64,000 nt of DNA from Arcobacter cloacae. GTDB taxonomy: Bacteria; Campylobacterota; Campylobacteria; Campylobacterales; Arcobacteraceae. Shown piece after piece: positions 44,588 through 53,498 of the stretch. A model generated the notes under the pieces. The model was given only the letters and a program-made list of their open reading frames with translations, did no database searches and was not told where the DNA came from. Made by a program: the position numbers and the translations under genes. Location: the NCBI RefSeq assembly GCF_013201935.1, contig NZ_CP053833.1:930001-994000 (forward strand), given 5' to 3'. Position 1 is the stretch's first letter. Each line of letters opens with the position of its first letter.

Positions 44588-45145
44588 TTATCTTTCTAAA
44601 ACTTTTTTTATATCTATTTCCATCATTTCAGCTGGGACTAATCCTACATATTTTTGAAATATATCACCATTTTTATCTATTAAAAACATTGTAGGAATTG
44701 ATTTGATACCACCCAAACTTTTTGCTAAATCAAAATTTTCTGTTGAAACAGTAACTGTATAATTTATCTCAAATTTTTTTATGAAATCTAAAATCTCTTC
44801 ATTACTTTTCATCTCTTCAAGAAGTACAGAAATTACCACAAAATCATTTTTATAATCATCTTGAAGTTTTATTAAACTAGGAATTTCAGCTCTACAAGGA
44901 GGACACCAAGTTGCAAAAAAGTTTAGTAAAACAATTTTATTTGGATAATCTTTTAAAACGATTTTCTCACCTTCTAATTTTAAATCAACAATAGTGTTAT
45001 TGGTTGTTTTTAGCTGAAAATCAGTTTTTTTCTCAATTTTTTCAATTTTAGTCTCATTAGTCTCTTCATTTTTATCTTTAGAATCGCACCCTGCAAAGAA
45101 TAAAATAGACAAAATAGATAAAAATGCTAAAGTTTTAAACTGCAT
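44588..45145 (-). CDS. TlpA-like thioredoxin lipoprotein
   Basis: A 185-residue periplasmic thiol-disulfide protein. ATG at 45145, preceded by AAAGGAATT, gives a lipoprotein signal with lipobox LFFAGC; a longer upstream frame was rejected. The thioredoxin-fold domain (about residues 50-185) carries the redox motif WCPPC in FFATWCPPCRAE and the cis-proline segment SIPTMFLID. TlpA/ResA-like proteins reduce cysteines of apocytochromes or copper proteins, which fits the several c-type cytochromes here. Confidence 0.9.
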   Translation of the reverse strand: MQFKTLAFLSILSILFFAGCDSKDKNEETNETKIEKIEKKTDFQLKTTNNTIVDLKLEGEKIVLKDYPNKIVLLNFFATWCPPCRAEIPSLIKLQDDYKNDFVVISVLLEEMKSNEEILDFIKKFEINYTVTVSTENFDLAKSLGGIKSIPTMFLIDKNGDIFQKYVGLVPAEMMEIDIKKVLER

Positions 45146-45155
45146 TTTAATTCCT

Positions 45156-45193
45156 TTGGGTAAAATTATTTGTTGGGTAGAAATTTTACCCAA
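45156..45193. promoter_or_regulatory. Inverted repeat in a divergent promoter region
   Basis: A perfect 12-base inverted repeat, TTGGGTAAAATT (45156-45167) and its complement (45182-45193), encloses a further TTGGGTAGA at 45173. It lies between the starts of two divergent genes and may be a shared operator or a leader hairpin. Confidence 0.45.
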
Positions 45194-45206
45194 GTGAGGC
45201 TTAAAT

Positions 45207-45743
45207 ATGGGAAACAATCACAAAGGTGATTTTAGAAAATCGTGTATAAAGAAATTAGAATTTATAGGTCTTTTTTCAAAGTATTATAAAAATAAAATTA
45301 TTGTAGAAAAATTAGAAAAATTTATAAAAGTTAGTGAATCAAAAAATATTTTGCTTTATATACCTTTGGGTATAGAAGTTGATATTAAACCTTTGATACT
45401 TAGTTTAAGAAAGTCAAAGAGAAATGTTTATGTACCATTTATGCAAGGTGATAGTTTTAAAATTGTCAAATATAGGCTTCCTTTGTATAAAAAAAGATTT
45501 GGAATAAAAGAGCCAAATAACTCTTTTTTAAAACCTAAAAAATTAGACTTAGCTATAGTTCCTGTTGTAGGAGTTGATGCTGTTTATAAAAGAATAGGTT
45601 ACGGAAAAGGTATGTATGATAGATTTTTTGATAGATTAAACTATAAACCAACAATAGTTTTTACTCAATTAGTACTTTGTAAAAGTGAAAAGGTTCTATC
45701 TGATAATTACGATATTCAAGCTGATTATATAATTACAAATTAA
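45207..45743 (+). CDS. 5-formyltetrahydrofolate cyclo-ligase family protein
   Basis: A 178-residue protein of the MTHFS family, which uses ATP to convert 5-formyl-THF to methenyl-THF. Recognisable parts are an N-terminal basic helix (FRKSCIKKLEF), YIPLGIEVDIKPLI, YVPFMQGDSFKIVKY, and the C-terminal signature VVGVDAVYKRIGYGKGMYDRF. It is a little shorter than average but complete. It precedes rny with a gap of 11 bases. Confidence 0.9.
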   Translation: MGNNHKGDFRKSCIKKLEFIGLFSKYYKNKIIVEKLEKFIKVSESKNILLYIPLGIEVDIKPLILSLRKSKRNVYVPFMQGDSFKIVKYRLPLYKKRFGIKEPNNSFLKPKKLDLAIVPVVGVDAVYKRIGYGKGMYDRFFDRLNYKPTIVFTQLVLCKSEKVLSDNYDIQADYIITN

Positions 45744-45754
45744 GGGTTTTGAAT

Positions 45755-47299
45755 ATGGAATATGTGATAGTAAGTGCTATTGTAGGAATTTTAAGTTCTG
45801 CAATTAGTATATTTGTTGTAAAAAAATTAGATAAAGCAAAATTTGAAGTTTTTATAGAACAAGCAAAAGCAAAAGCAAAAGTTATTGAACATGAAGCAGA
45901 AGTAGCTTTGAAAGATGCCCAATTAAGAGCTAAAATAGAGTGTGATAGGGAGTTTAAAAATGCTAGGAGAGACTATGAAATTATGCTTTCTAAAATTGAG
46001 AAAAAAGAGAGAGAGTTAAACGAACATTTAGAATCAGAGTTAAAAACAATAAAATCTGAGAAAGAACAAATAGTAGAAAAAAATAGACAAATCAGTGCTT
46101 TAAAAGAGGGATTAGAACTACAAAAAAAGAGTTATGAAGAGAAAAATTTAGAAGCAATAAAAATACTAGAGAATGCTTCTGGATTAACTGAAGAAGAAGC
46201 TAGAGAATTAATGCTTAAAAAGGTGAAAGAGGATTCAAGAGCTGAAATTTCTTCAATTTTTAGAAAAAAATATAAAATAGCAGAACAAAATACAAAAAAT
46301 GAAATTAATAATATGCTTTCACATGCAGTTACTAGATATGCAGGTGAGTTTGCAGCTGAAAGATTGATAAATAATATACCTTTAAATGATGAAGAGACAA
46401 AAGGGAAAATTATTGGTAAAGAAGGGCGTAATATAAAAGCTCTTGAGATGCTTTTAGGTGTTGATATTATTATAGATGATACTCCAAATAATATAACTGT
46501 TTCTTCATTTAATCTTTACAGACGTGCTGTTGCCACAAAAACTATTCAACAATTGCTTGAAGATGGAAGAATCCAACCTGCACGTATTGAAGAGATTTAT
46601 AAAAAAGTTAAATTTGAGTTTGATAAAAATATTCAAAAAGAGGGTGAGGATGTTGTTTTAGAATTAGGTATAAAATCAATGCATCCTGAACTTATCAAAC
46701 TTGTTGGAAGATTAAGATATAGAGCAAGTTATGGTCAAAATGCCTTAGCTCATACTTTAGAAGTTTCTCATTTAGCAGGACTTTTAGCAGCTCAAATGGG
46801 TGGAGATGCAATACTAGCAAGACGTGCAGGGCTTTTACATGATATAGGAAAAGCTTTAACACATGAAGCTCCAGGAAGTCATGTTCATTTAGGTGCTGAA
46901 ATTTGTAAAAGATATGATGAATGTGATACAGTTATAAATGCAATTTATGCTCATCATGGACATGAAGAGCCAATAAATGTTGAAAGTGCATCTGTTTGTG
47001 CAGCTGATGCTTTAAGTGCAGCTAGACCAGGAGCTAGAAGAGAAGTATTAGAAAGTTTCCTAAAAAGAGTTGAAGAGATAGAAAATATCTGTACAAGTAA
47101 GTTTGGTGTTTTAAATGCTTATGCAATTAATGCAGGAAGAGAAGTAAGAGTTATTGTAAGGTCTGAGCTTGTAAATGATGATGAATCTGTATTATTAGCA
47201 ACTGAAATAGCAAAAGAGATAGAAGAAAAAGTTCAATATCCTGGTGAAATTAAAGTAAATGTTATAAGAGAACTAAGAGCAGAAAGTTACGCAAGATAA
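45755..47299 (+). CDS. rny: Ribonuclease Y
   Basis: A 514-residue membrane-anchored endoribonuclease: an N-terminal hydrophobic helix, a coiled coil (about residues 30-170), a KH domain (about 205-265, IIGKEGRNIKALE) and an HD domain with GLLHDIGKAL (about 365) and HHGHEEP. RNase Y starts mRNA decay. ATG at 45755, eight bases after TAAGGG, was preferred over a TTG two codons earlier. Confidence 0.97.
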   Translation: MEYVIVSAIVGILSSAISIFVVKKLDKAKFEVFIEQAKAKAKVIEHEAEVALKDAQLRAKIECDREFKNARRDYEIMLSKIEKKERELNEHLESELKTIKSEKEQIVEKNRQISALKEGLELQKKSYEEKNLEAIKILENASGLTEEEARELMLKKVKEDSRAEISSIFRKKYKIAEQNTKNEINNMLSHAVTRYAGEFAAERLINNIPLNDEETKGKIIGKEGRNIKALEMLLGVDIIIDDTPNNITVSSFNLYRRAVATKTIQQLLEDGRIQPARIEEIYKKVKFEFDKNIQKEGEDVVLELGIKSMHPELIKLVGRLRYRASYGQNALAHTLEVSHLAGLLAAQMGGDAILARRAGLLHDIGKALTHEAPGSHVHLGAEICKRYDECDTVINAIYAHHGHEEPINVESASVCAADALSAARPGARREVLESFLKRVEEIENICTSKFGVLNAYAINAGREVRVIVRSELVNDDESVLLATEIAKEIEEKVQYPGEIKVNVIRELRAESYAR

Positions 47300-47320
47300 T
47301 CCTAAAATAAAGGTAAACAT

Positions 47321-47914
47321 ATGAAAACTGATAAACCAACTACAAAAATAATAGCAGGAACTCATAAGGGTAAAGTTTTAGAACTTCCATCACTTGATGT
47401 TACAAGAAGTTCTAAATCTATGTTAAAAGAGTCATTATTTAATGTTTTACAGTTTGATATTATAGATAAGATTTTTATAGAATCTTTTGCAGGAAGTGGT
47501 TCTGTTGGGCTTGAAGCAATTAGTCGTGGTGCAACAAGAGCGTATTTTATAGAACTTGATAAAAATTCTTATCAAATTTTATTAAAAAATTGTAAGTTAG
47601 TTGATATTGAAAAATGTCAAACTATTCAAGGAAATACCTTTGTTCAAACACCTTTGATTTTAGATTTTTTACGAAACTCAAAAGATGAGATTGTTTTATA
47701 TGTTGACCCACCTTTTGACTATAGAGAAGGTATGGAAGATATCTACAAAAAATCTTTTCATATGATTGAAGAGATAACAGCAACTAATATCTTTATGATA
47801 ATTGTAGAGCATGTTTCAAGTTTGGAAATACCAGAAGTTTTAGGGAAATTCTCTTTAGATAAAACTAGAAAATTTGGTAAAAGTGCCCTTTCATATTATA
47901 GTTATACAAAGTAA
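47321..47914 (+). CDS. rsmD: 16S rRNA (guanine966-N2)-methyltransferase
   Basis: A 197-residue methyltransferase of the RsmD family with IIAGTHKGKVL, the PTxxxxx-like VTRSSKSMLKESLFNVL segment, the SAM site ESFAGSGSVGLEAISRGA (about residues 50-67) and the catalytic motif VDPPFDY (about 128-134). It methylates G966 of 16S rRNA during small-subunit assembly. It sits between rny and a permease gene. Confidence 0.94.
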   Translation: MKTDKPTTKIIAGTHKGKVLELPSLDVTRSSKSMLKESLFNVLQFDIIDKIFIESFAGSGSVGLEAISRGATRAYFIELDKNSYQILLKNCKLVDIEKCQTIQGNTFVQTPLILDFLRNSKDEIVLYVDPPFDYREGMEDIYKKSFHMIEEITATNIFMIIVEHVSSLEIPEVLGKFSLDKTRKFGKSALSYYSYTK

Positions 47915-47920
47915 AAATAG

Positions 47921-48721
47921 ATGTTTAAAGTAGCTTCATATCTTTTATTAACAGTTATTTTAGCAACTTTTTTACTTCCTTATTTTTATACAGTTTCACC
48001 TTATGAACTTGATCCAAATAAAATTTTACAAGCTCCTTCATTGGAGCATATATTTGGTACAGATAGATTAGGACGTGATGTTTTAGCAAGAGTTTTACAA
48101 GGTGGACAAACTTCACTTATTATAGGTTTTTTAGCTGCTACAATCTCTTCATTTTTAGGTTTAATAATAGGTATTACAGCTGGATATTTCAAAGGAAATG
48201 TTGATAGAACTATTACAATTTTAATTGATTTATTTCTTACTTTTCCAACTTTTTTCCTACTTTTAGCTTTGGTTTCATATATTCAAGCCTCAGCTGTTAT
48301 TTTGATTATTGTTATATCAATTACTGGTTGGATGGGAATGTCAAGAATGATAAGAAGTGAAAGTTTTGCAATAGGAAATAAACCTTTTATAAAAATTTTA
48401 AAAGTAGCAAATGTTCCAACTTATAAAATAATTCTTAAATATTTTGCTCCTTTATTAGCTCCTATTTTTTTAATCTCTTTTACTTTTGGAGTAGGTGGAG
48501 CTATTTTAGCTGAATCTGGACTTTCATTTTTAGGACTTGGTATTAATCCACCTTCTATGTCTTGGGGAAGTTTGTTAAGTGATGGAAAAGCTGTAATTGA
48601 TATAGCTTGGTGGGTTAGCTTTTTCCCTGGTCTTATGATATTTATAATTACATTTTGTTTAATACAAATAAGTGATTATTTACAAAATTTAGCCAATAAA
48701 AAAGAGATTATTAAAAACTAA
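47921..48721 (+). CDS. Peptide/nickel-type ABC transporter permease (DppC-like)
   Basis: A 266-residue inner-membrane permease with about six membrane segments. LEHIFGTDRLGRDVLARVLQGG near residue 40 and the coupling loop ending in LAESGLSFLGLGINPPSMSWG are typical of DppC/OppC/NikC. Such permeases need a second permease, ATPases and a binding protein, none of which is next to it here. It is thus an orphan subunit that must pair with products encoded elsewhere. It lies six bases after rsmD. Confidence 0.9.
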   Translation: MFKVASYLLLTVILATFLLPYFYTVSPYELDPNKILQAPSLEHIFGTDRLGRDVLARVLQGGQTSLIIGFLAATISSFLGLIIGITAGYFKGNVDRTITILIDLFLTFPTFFLLLALVSYIQASAVILIIVISITGWMGMSRMIRSESFAIGNKPFIKILKVANVPTYKIILKYFAPLLAPIFLISFTFGVGGAILAESGLSFLGLGINPPSMSWGSLLSDGKAVIDIAWWVSFFPGLMIFIITFCLIQISDYLQNLANKKEIIKN

Positions 48722-48733
48722 TAAGGAGTTTTT

Positions 48734-49378
48734 ATGAAATATCTGAATCTAACTTTTTTAGTTTTTATAATTACTTTTTTTTCTGCTTGTAGTTTTAAAC
48801 AACCTTTGAATCTAAATGAAATAAACTCTATCTCTTTAAATAAAAATATAGTTGTCGCAGGAATTCCTCAAACATATCAAACTCCTATTTCTGTAGGAAT
48901 TGGAGTTGGTGGCATGGTATCATCTCATGTTGGAGTTGGAATCAATACTTTTTTTAATCCAAGATTTTCAAACAATGAAGATTTAAGATTACAAGACTCT
49001 TTTTATAAAAATGGTATTCAAATTGCTTCTTTAATTGAAAATGAATTTACTTTTCAAATGAAAAATGATGAACTTTTCAAAAATAGATTTGTCTCTTTTG
49101 GAAGTGATTATGTGATTTATCTTTTTGTTCCAAAATATAGTTTACAAAAAGCAACTTTTTCTTCAAAAGCTCAAATAAAGATGACTATAGAATTAAAAGT
49201 TTTGGATAAAAACAATAAGATTATCTATGAAGATAAAAAAGATAATATTCTTTTTTCAGAGGATTTTATCTTTGATGAAATACAAATCCTTCAATCAAAA
49301 GAGGCTTTAGAAAAAGCCTCAAATCTTGCCATTAGACAAGTTGTAACAAGATTGATTTTACAAATGAAAAAAAATTAG
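48734..49378 (+). CDS. Lipoprotein of unknown function
   Basis: A 214-residue lipoprotein with lipobox FFSAC (cysteine near residue 19) and AAGGAG as ribosome binding site. After a Gly/Val-rich region (about residues 54-70) it has a mixed alpha/beta body. It resembles small periplasmic lipoproteins of Campylobacterota but is not assigned to a named family. Its stop overlaps the convergent SDR gene by four bases. Confidence 0.75.
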   Translation: MKYLNLTFLVFIITFFSACSFKQPLNLNEINSISLNKNIVVAGIPQTYQTPISVGIGVGGMVSSHVGVGINTFFNPRFSNNEDLRLQDSFYKNGIQIASLIENEFTFQMKNDELFKNRFVSFGSDYVIYLFVPKYSLQKATFSSKAQIKMTIELKVLDKNNKIIYEDKKDNILFSEDFIFDEIQILQSKEALEKASNLAIRQVVTRLILQMKKN

Positions 49379-50196
49379 ATTTTATTTAATAATCTATCAA
49401 GTAATGAAGTTGGTAAAATTCTTTTGAAAAATCCAAGAAGATGAGTTGCTGTTGTAACATAATATCTTGGTTTTGGTTTTTTTGTATTCATTATTTTTAA
49501 AACAGTATTAGCAACACTTGAAGCAGGAAGATTAAATGGTGCTTTATCTTCAGTTGTTTCAAGTCTTGTTTTTAACTCTTTTTTATAGGTTTGTTCAAAA
49601 AAACTTCCCTCTATTTTTATATTTTTATTAAATTTTTTTAGGGCATTTTCTCTAAACTTTGAAGTGACAGGTCCTGTGTTTATAGTAGAGATATATATTT
49701 GGCTTCCTAAAACTTCTTGTCTTAATGTGTCATTTAAACCTTCAATTGCATATTTACTTGCATTATAAGCTCCACGAAATTTTAAAGAGATTATTCCAAG
49801 AACTGAACTGTGTTGAATAATTTTTCCATAACCTTGAGCTCTAAAGATTTTCATAACTTGACGTGTAACTTCGTGAAGTCCAAAGAAGTTTGTATCAAAC
49901 TGTTTTTTTAATACTTTTACACTTAAATCCTCAACAGCACCAGGTTGTCCAAAACCAGCATTATTAAATACAGCATCAAGCTTTAAGTCATTTTTTAAAA
50001 TAGTTTCAAGGGCATATTTTATCTCTTCTTTATTTCTAACATCAATCAAAAATGTTTCAAAACCTAAGTCTTTGAGCATTTGTACATCTTTTTCTTTTCT
50101 TGCACTTGCATAAACTTTTATTCCATTTTTCTTTAAAATAAGTGCAGTTTCAAGTCCAATTCCAGAAGAACATCCAGTTATTAGTATATTTTGCAT
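49375..50196 (-). CDS. Short-chain dehydrogenase/reductase
   Basis: A 273-residue classical SDR with the cofactor motif GCSSGIGLE (about residues 8-16), NNAGFGQPG, the serine in QHSSVLG and the active-site YNASKYA (Tyr-x3-Lys). The C-terminal 40 residues are basic with a hydrophobic helix, as in several lipid- or steroid-type SDRs. The substrate is unknown. ATG at 50196 was chosen over a TTG nine bases upstream. Confidence 0.88.
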   Translation of the reverse strand: MQNILITGCSSGIGLETALILKKNGIKVYASARKEKDVQMLKDLGFETFLIDVRNKEEIKYALETILKNDLKLDAVFNNAGFGQPGAVEDLSVKVLKKQFDTNFFGLHEVTRQVMKIFRAQGYGKIIQHSSVLGIISLKFRGAYNASKYAIEGLNDTLRQEVLGSQIYISTINTGPVTSKFRENALKKFNKNIKIEGSFFEQTYKKELKTRLETTEDKAPFNLPASSVANTVLKIMNTKKPKPRYYVTTATHLLGFFKRILPTSLLDRLLNKI

Positions 50197-50266
50197 AATT
50201 TTCAATCCGTATAAATTTTTGAAATGGTATTATAACTTTATAAATATAAAAGCACTTTGGATGTAA

Positions 50267-51049
50267 ATGACAAAAAAAGATAAACAAATTAAACAACTTT
50301 TAGATAATGAAGTAGAAAATAGAAATAAAAATGATGAAATAAGTTATGATAAACCTGATCCTTTGATGGTTGCAAGAAGATACGATGACGAATTTATTAT
50401 TCTTTTGTGTGCTTTGTTTGCCTATGGAAATGCAAAACTAATAGTGAAATTTTTGGATAGTTTAGATTTTTCACTTTTAAATGAGAGTGAAGAAAAAATA
50501 GAAAAAGAGCTAAAAAATCACTATTATAGATTTCAAAATAGTTTGGATGTAATAGCTATATTTAAAACTTTTAGACGAATGAAACAAGAAAGTAGCTTAG
50601 AAAATTTATTTCTTGAATCATATAAAAAAGAAAATTCTATTTTAGAGGGAATTGATGCTCTAATTCAAAAAATTTATAGTATATCAAACTATAATTCTCA
50701 AGGTTTTACTTTTTTAGTTTCAAGTCCACTAAAAAGAGATAAAGAAAAAACTATAAAAGAGCTTGGAAATGCTCCATATAAAAGATGGAATATGTATCTT
50801 AGATGGATGGTGCGAGATGATAATCTTGATTTAGGGCTTTGGAAAAATATAGATAAAAAAGATTTGATTTTACCTCTTGATACACATACTTTTAAAGTAA
50901 GTCAAAAACTTGGTTTATTGACACGAAAAAATTATGACTTAAAATCTGCATTGATTATAACTGATAAGTTAAAAGAGTTTGACAATTTTGACCCTATAAA
51001 ATATGATTTTAGTCTATATAGAATTGGACAAGAGAAAATAGAGTTTTAA
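50267..51049 (+). CDS. TIGR02757/DUF2400 family protein
   Basis: A 260-residue protein of the DUF2400 (TIGR02757) family, recognised from DPLMVARRYDDEFIILLCALFAYGN near the N-terminus, KRWNMYLRWMVR and LPLDTHTFKVSQKLGL near residue 205. The segment with RWMVR and DTH resembles HhH-type DNA glycosylase folds, so a nucleic-acid role is often proposed, but no function is proven. It stands alone between divergent and unrelated genes. Confidence 0.85.
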   Translation: MTKKDKQIKQLLDNEVENRNKNDEISYDKPDPLMVARRYDDEFIILLCALFAYGNAKLIVKFLDSLDFSLLNESEEKIEKELKNHYYRFQNSLDVIAIFKTFRRMKQESSLENLFLESYKKENSILEGIDALIQKIYSISNYNSQGFTFLVSSPLKRDKEKTIKELGNAPYKRWNMYLRWMVRDDNLDLGLWKNIDKKDLILPLDTHTFKVSQKLGLLTRKNYDLKSALIITDKLKEFDNFDPIKYDFSLYRIGQEKIEF

Positions 51050-51116
51050 GTTGTAATTATTTATTTAGATATAAAACAAAATAAGATACCATCAGCTTCA
51101 TTAACAAGGAGATGTT

Positions 51117-51467
51117 TTGGAAGATTTAGAATATACATATGTTTATACAAATAATTTTAAACAAAAAATTCAAAGAAAATTTAAAATAAAATATAAATCA
51201 AATCATCTTATTACAAAAATAACTTTTGAAGTTGAATCTGTAGATTTTGATATAAATTTAAATCAAGAATGGATTAGTTCACGAAAAAACTATGGATTAA
51301 TTAGTATTAATAAGGAGTATTTTGAAAACAATAAAGAAAAAGCTATTTTATGGATGGTTTATGAAATAAATCCAGCTTTTTTTACAAATGATTGTTTATA
51401 TAGTCTTGATGATTCAAATTTAAAAAAGATAAATAAAATAAAAGCAGAATATAACTCTTTTGCATAG
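51117..51467 (+). CDS. Hypothetical protein
   Basis: A 116-residue soluble protein starting at TTG, five bases after AAGGAGA. It is rich in Lys, Asn, Tyr and Ile, has no signal peptide or membrane segment, and shows no known motif. The strong ribosome binding site and a codon pattern like that of its neighbours support its being a real gene. It precedes the tsdA gene by 70 bases. Confidence 0.6.
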   Translation: MEDLEYTYVYTNNFKQKIQRKFKIKYKSNHLITKITFEVESVDFDINLNQEWISSRKNYGLISINKEYFENNKEKAILWMVYEINPAFFTNDCLYSLDDSNLKKINKIKAEYNSFA

Positions 51468-51537
51468 TTATTTGTTACTTTCGAGTTATATACAAATGAT
51501 ATAGTTTCTTCATATAAATAGTAGGAGGAAATTATTT

Positions 51538-52536
51538 ATGAAAAAGATTGTAACTATTACAATATTAAGTTTATTTGCTGTAAGTTCTTTATTTGCTGAT
51601 GAAGTTGTTAAATTTGATAAAAGTCTTATCAAAGAAAGAAACAACATTGGATACAAATATGAAGGACCAAAAATTGAGTGGAAAGTTCCAGATGAAAGTA
51701 CTATTCCAAATAACCAATTTGGTGATTTAATCAAATATGGAAAAGAGTTGGTAGTTCACACGTACAAATACATAGGACCTGAAGTTGAAGATAAAAATAT
51801 GAGGTATGCTGGAAATAATCTTTCATGTCAAAGTTGTCACTTAGATGCTGGAACAAAAACATATTCAGCTGGATTTGTTGGAGTATTTGGGAATTTCCCT
51901 CAATATAGACCAAGAGAAAATACTATTGGAACTTTAGCAGATAGAATAAATGGTTGTATGGAAAGAAGTATGAATGGAAAACCTCTTCCTGTTGATAGTA
52001 AAGAGATGAAAGCCTTTGAGGCATATATGTATTGGTTAAGCCAAGGTATTCCAGTAGGTGCTAAAGTAGAAGGTGCAAGTTTAGCTGAAGTTAATAGAAA
52101 AATGATACAAACAACTAAAGCTGATACAGCTAAAGGGAAAGTTGTATATGATACACATTGTGCATCTTGCCATGGTTCAAATGGTGAAGGTATTAAAAAT
52201 GAAGGTAAGGCAAATGGATATATGTATCCACCACTTTGGGGAGATGATAGCTATAATAAAGGTGCTGGAATGTACAGAACTTTAAAAGCTATGGATTTTA
52301 TCAAAGCAAATATGCCTTTAGGTGCAACACATGAAAATCCTATTTTAACGGATGAAGAAGCTTATAATGTTGCAGCTTTTATGAATATGAATGAGCATAA
52401 AAGACCAGAAAAAGTTAATAGAGAAAAAGATTTCCCCGATGCAGCAGTAAAAGCTCCTGATGCATATATCGAAGGAAAAGACCCAATTGAAAGAAAAGTT
52501 GGACCATTTGGACAATTTATTAAAACTAATAAATAA
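51538..52536 (+). CDS. tsdA: Di-heme thiosulfate dehydrogenase/tetrathionate reductase, TsdA-like
   Basis: A 332-residue periplasmic protein with a signal peptide (about residues 1-20) and two heme c sites, CQSCH (about 98-102) and CASCH (about 209-213). Between them is INGCMERSMNGK, matching the unusual cysteine heme ligand of TsdA enzymes. A methionine-rich segment near the end (LKAMDFIKANMPLG) would supply the other ligands. TsdA interconverts thiosulfate and tetrathionate and can serve respiration. AGGAGG before the ATG is the strongest ribosome binding site noted. A three-gene sensory module follows. Confidence 0.85.
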   Translation: MKKIVTITILSLFAVSSLFADEVVKFDKSLIKERNNIGYKYEGPKIEWKVPDESTIPNNQFGDLIKYGKELVVHTYKYIGPEVEDKNMRYAGNNLSCQSCHLDAGTKTYSAGFVGVFGNFPQYRPRENTIGTLADRINGCMERSMNGKPLPVDSKEMKAFEAYMYWLSQGIPVGAKVEGASLAEVNRKMIQTTKADTAKGKVVYDTHCASCHGSNGEGIKNEGKANGYMYPPLWGDDSYNKGAGMYRTLKAMDFIKANMPLGATHENPILTDEEAYNVAAFMNMNEHKRPEKVNREKDFPDAAVKAPDAYIEGKDPIERKVGPFGQFIKTNK

Positions 52537-52537
52537 G

Positions 52538-52563
52538 AAAGAGTATCTAAAAGGATACTCTTT
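52538..52563 (+). terminator. Hairpin after tsdA that contains the next gene's ribosome binding site
   Basis: A perfect ten-base inverted repeat (AAAGAGTATC/GATACTCTTT) with a six-base loop lies directly after the tsdA stop. AAGGA at 52551-52555 spans the loop and the 3' arm, and the next gene's TTG start (52563-52565) begins at the end of the stem. It may act as a leaky terminator and hide the start of the next gene. Confidence 0.65.
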
Positions 52564-53498
52564 TGAATAAAACATACAAAAACTTTATTTTACTTTTTAT
52601 AATAGTTATAATTACTCTTTTATATTTTTTAAATAAATATAATAATATTATTCATCAAAATCAAATAGATATTTTAGTTTCAAACAAAGTTGAAATAGTA
52701 CAAAACGAATTAACAAATCAAAAAAATCAAGCCTTATCATTGGCAATATTGTTTTCAAAAAATCAAAATATTATAAATAATTTAGAACAAAACAATCCAA
52801 AAGAGTTGAAAAAAGAGCTTTTGGTATTACTTAATAATATAAAAACATACACTAATCAAACAAATATTCAAGTTCAAATTCATACAAAAGATTTAAGAGT
52901 TTTTGTAAGAAGTTGGGAAGATAAAGATATAGGATTAAATTTAGAGAATTTTAGAAAAGGCTTAGTAAAAGTAAAAAATACTCAAGAGCCTTTTGTTTCA
53001 AATGAATTAGGTAAAAGATTTAATATAAAAGCAATTTCTCCAATTTTCAATAAAAATAATGAGTATATAGGAACTATTGAAGTTATTATGGATTATAGTG
53101 ATTTGAAAAATAGGCTCAAATATTTAGGTATAGAAATAATCCCACTTTTAGAAAAGAAATATCTAAAAATTGCACAAAATTATAAAGACAATCCTCTTTT
53201 AGGTGATTATATTGTTATTCAAGAAGAGTATGATAAAAAGTTCTATGATTTTCTTTTAGAGAATAAAGAGTATTTATCAAATAATAAATTCTACTATGAA
53301 AATAAAAATAGAATAATTACACAAATTCCCCTTGGAAGTCTTGACGAAGAGAGTATAGCTATAATGATGATTTGTTTTGATAAAAATGAACAAAACTTTA
53401 AATATTTACCAAAATATGAGTATTTAGGTGAAATAAACATAAAATCAAATCTTAAAAATAGTGAAGAAAAAGAGAAAAGAGAGATAATAATAAAGTGA
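52563..53498 (+). CDS. Membrane-anchored Cache-type sensor without output domain
   Basis: A 311-residue protein with one N-terminal membrane helix (about residues 8-25) and a long periplasmic region. It resembles double-Cache ligand-binding domains: a helical stretch, then VQIHTKDLRVFVRSW (about 101-115) and FNIKAISPIFNKNNEYIGTIEV (cut at about 156-176). There is no second membrane helix and no kinase, chemoreceptor or GGDEF domain, so it cannot signal alone. It overlaps the response regulator gene by four bases and should feed the adjacent kinase. Confidence 0.75.
   Translation: MNKTYKNFILLFIIVIITLLYFLNKYNNIIHQNQIDILVSNKVEIVQNELTNQKNQALSLAILFSKNQNIINNLEQNNPKELKKELLVLLNNIKTYTNQTNIQVQIHTKDLRVFVRSWEDKDIGLNLENFRKGLVKVKNTQEPFVSNELGKRFNIKAISPIFNKNNEYIGTIEVIMDYSDLKNRLKYLGIEIIPLLEKKYLKIAQNYKDNPLLGDYIVIQEEYDKKFYDFLLENKEYLSNNKFYYENKNRIITQIPLGSLDEESIAIMMICFDKNEQNFKYLPKYEYLGEINIKSNLKNSEEKEKREIIIK

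Noticed and set aside
45146-45217. Upstream extension of the TlpA-like protein
   Set aside because: A normal ribosome binding site and lipoprotein signal begin at 45145, and the extension overlaps the divergent cyclo-ligase start.
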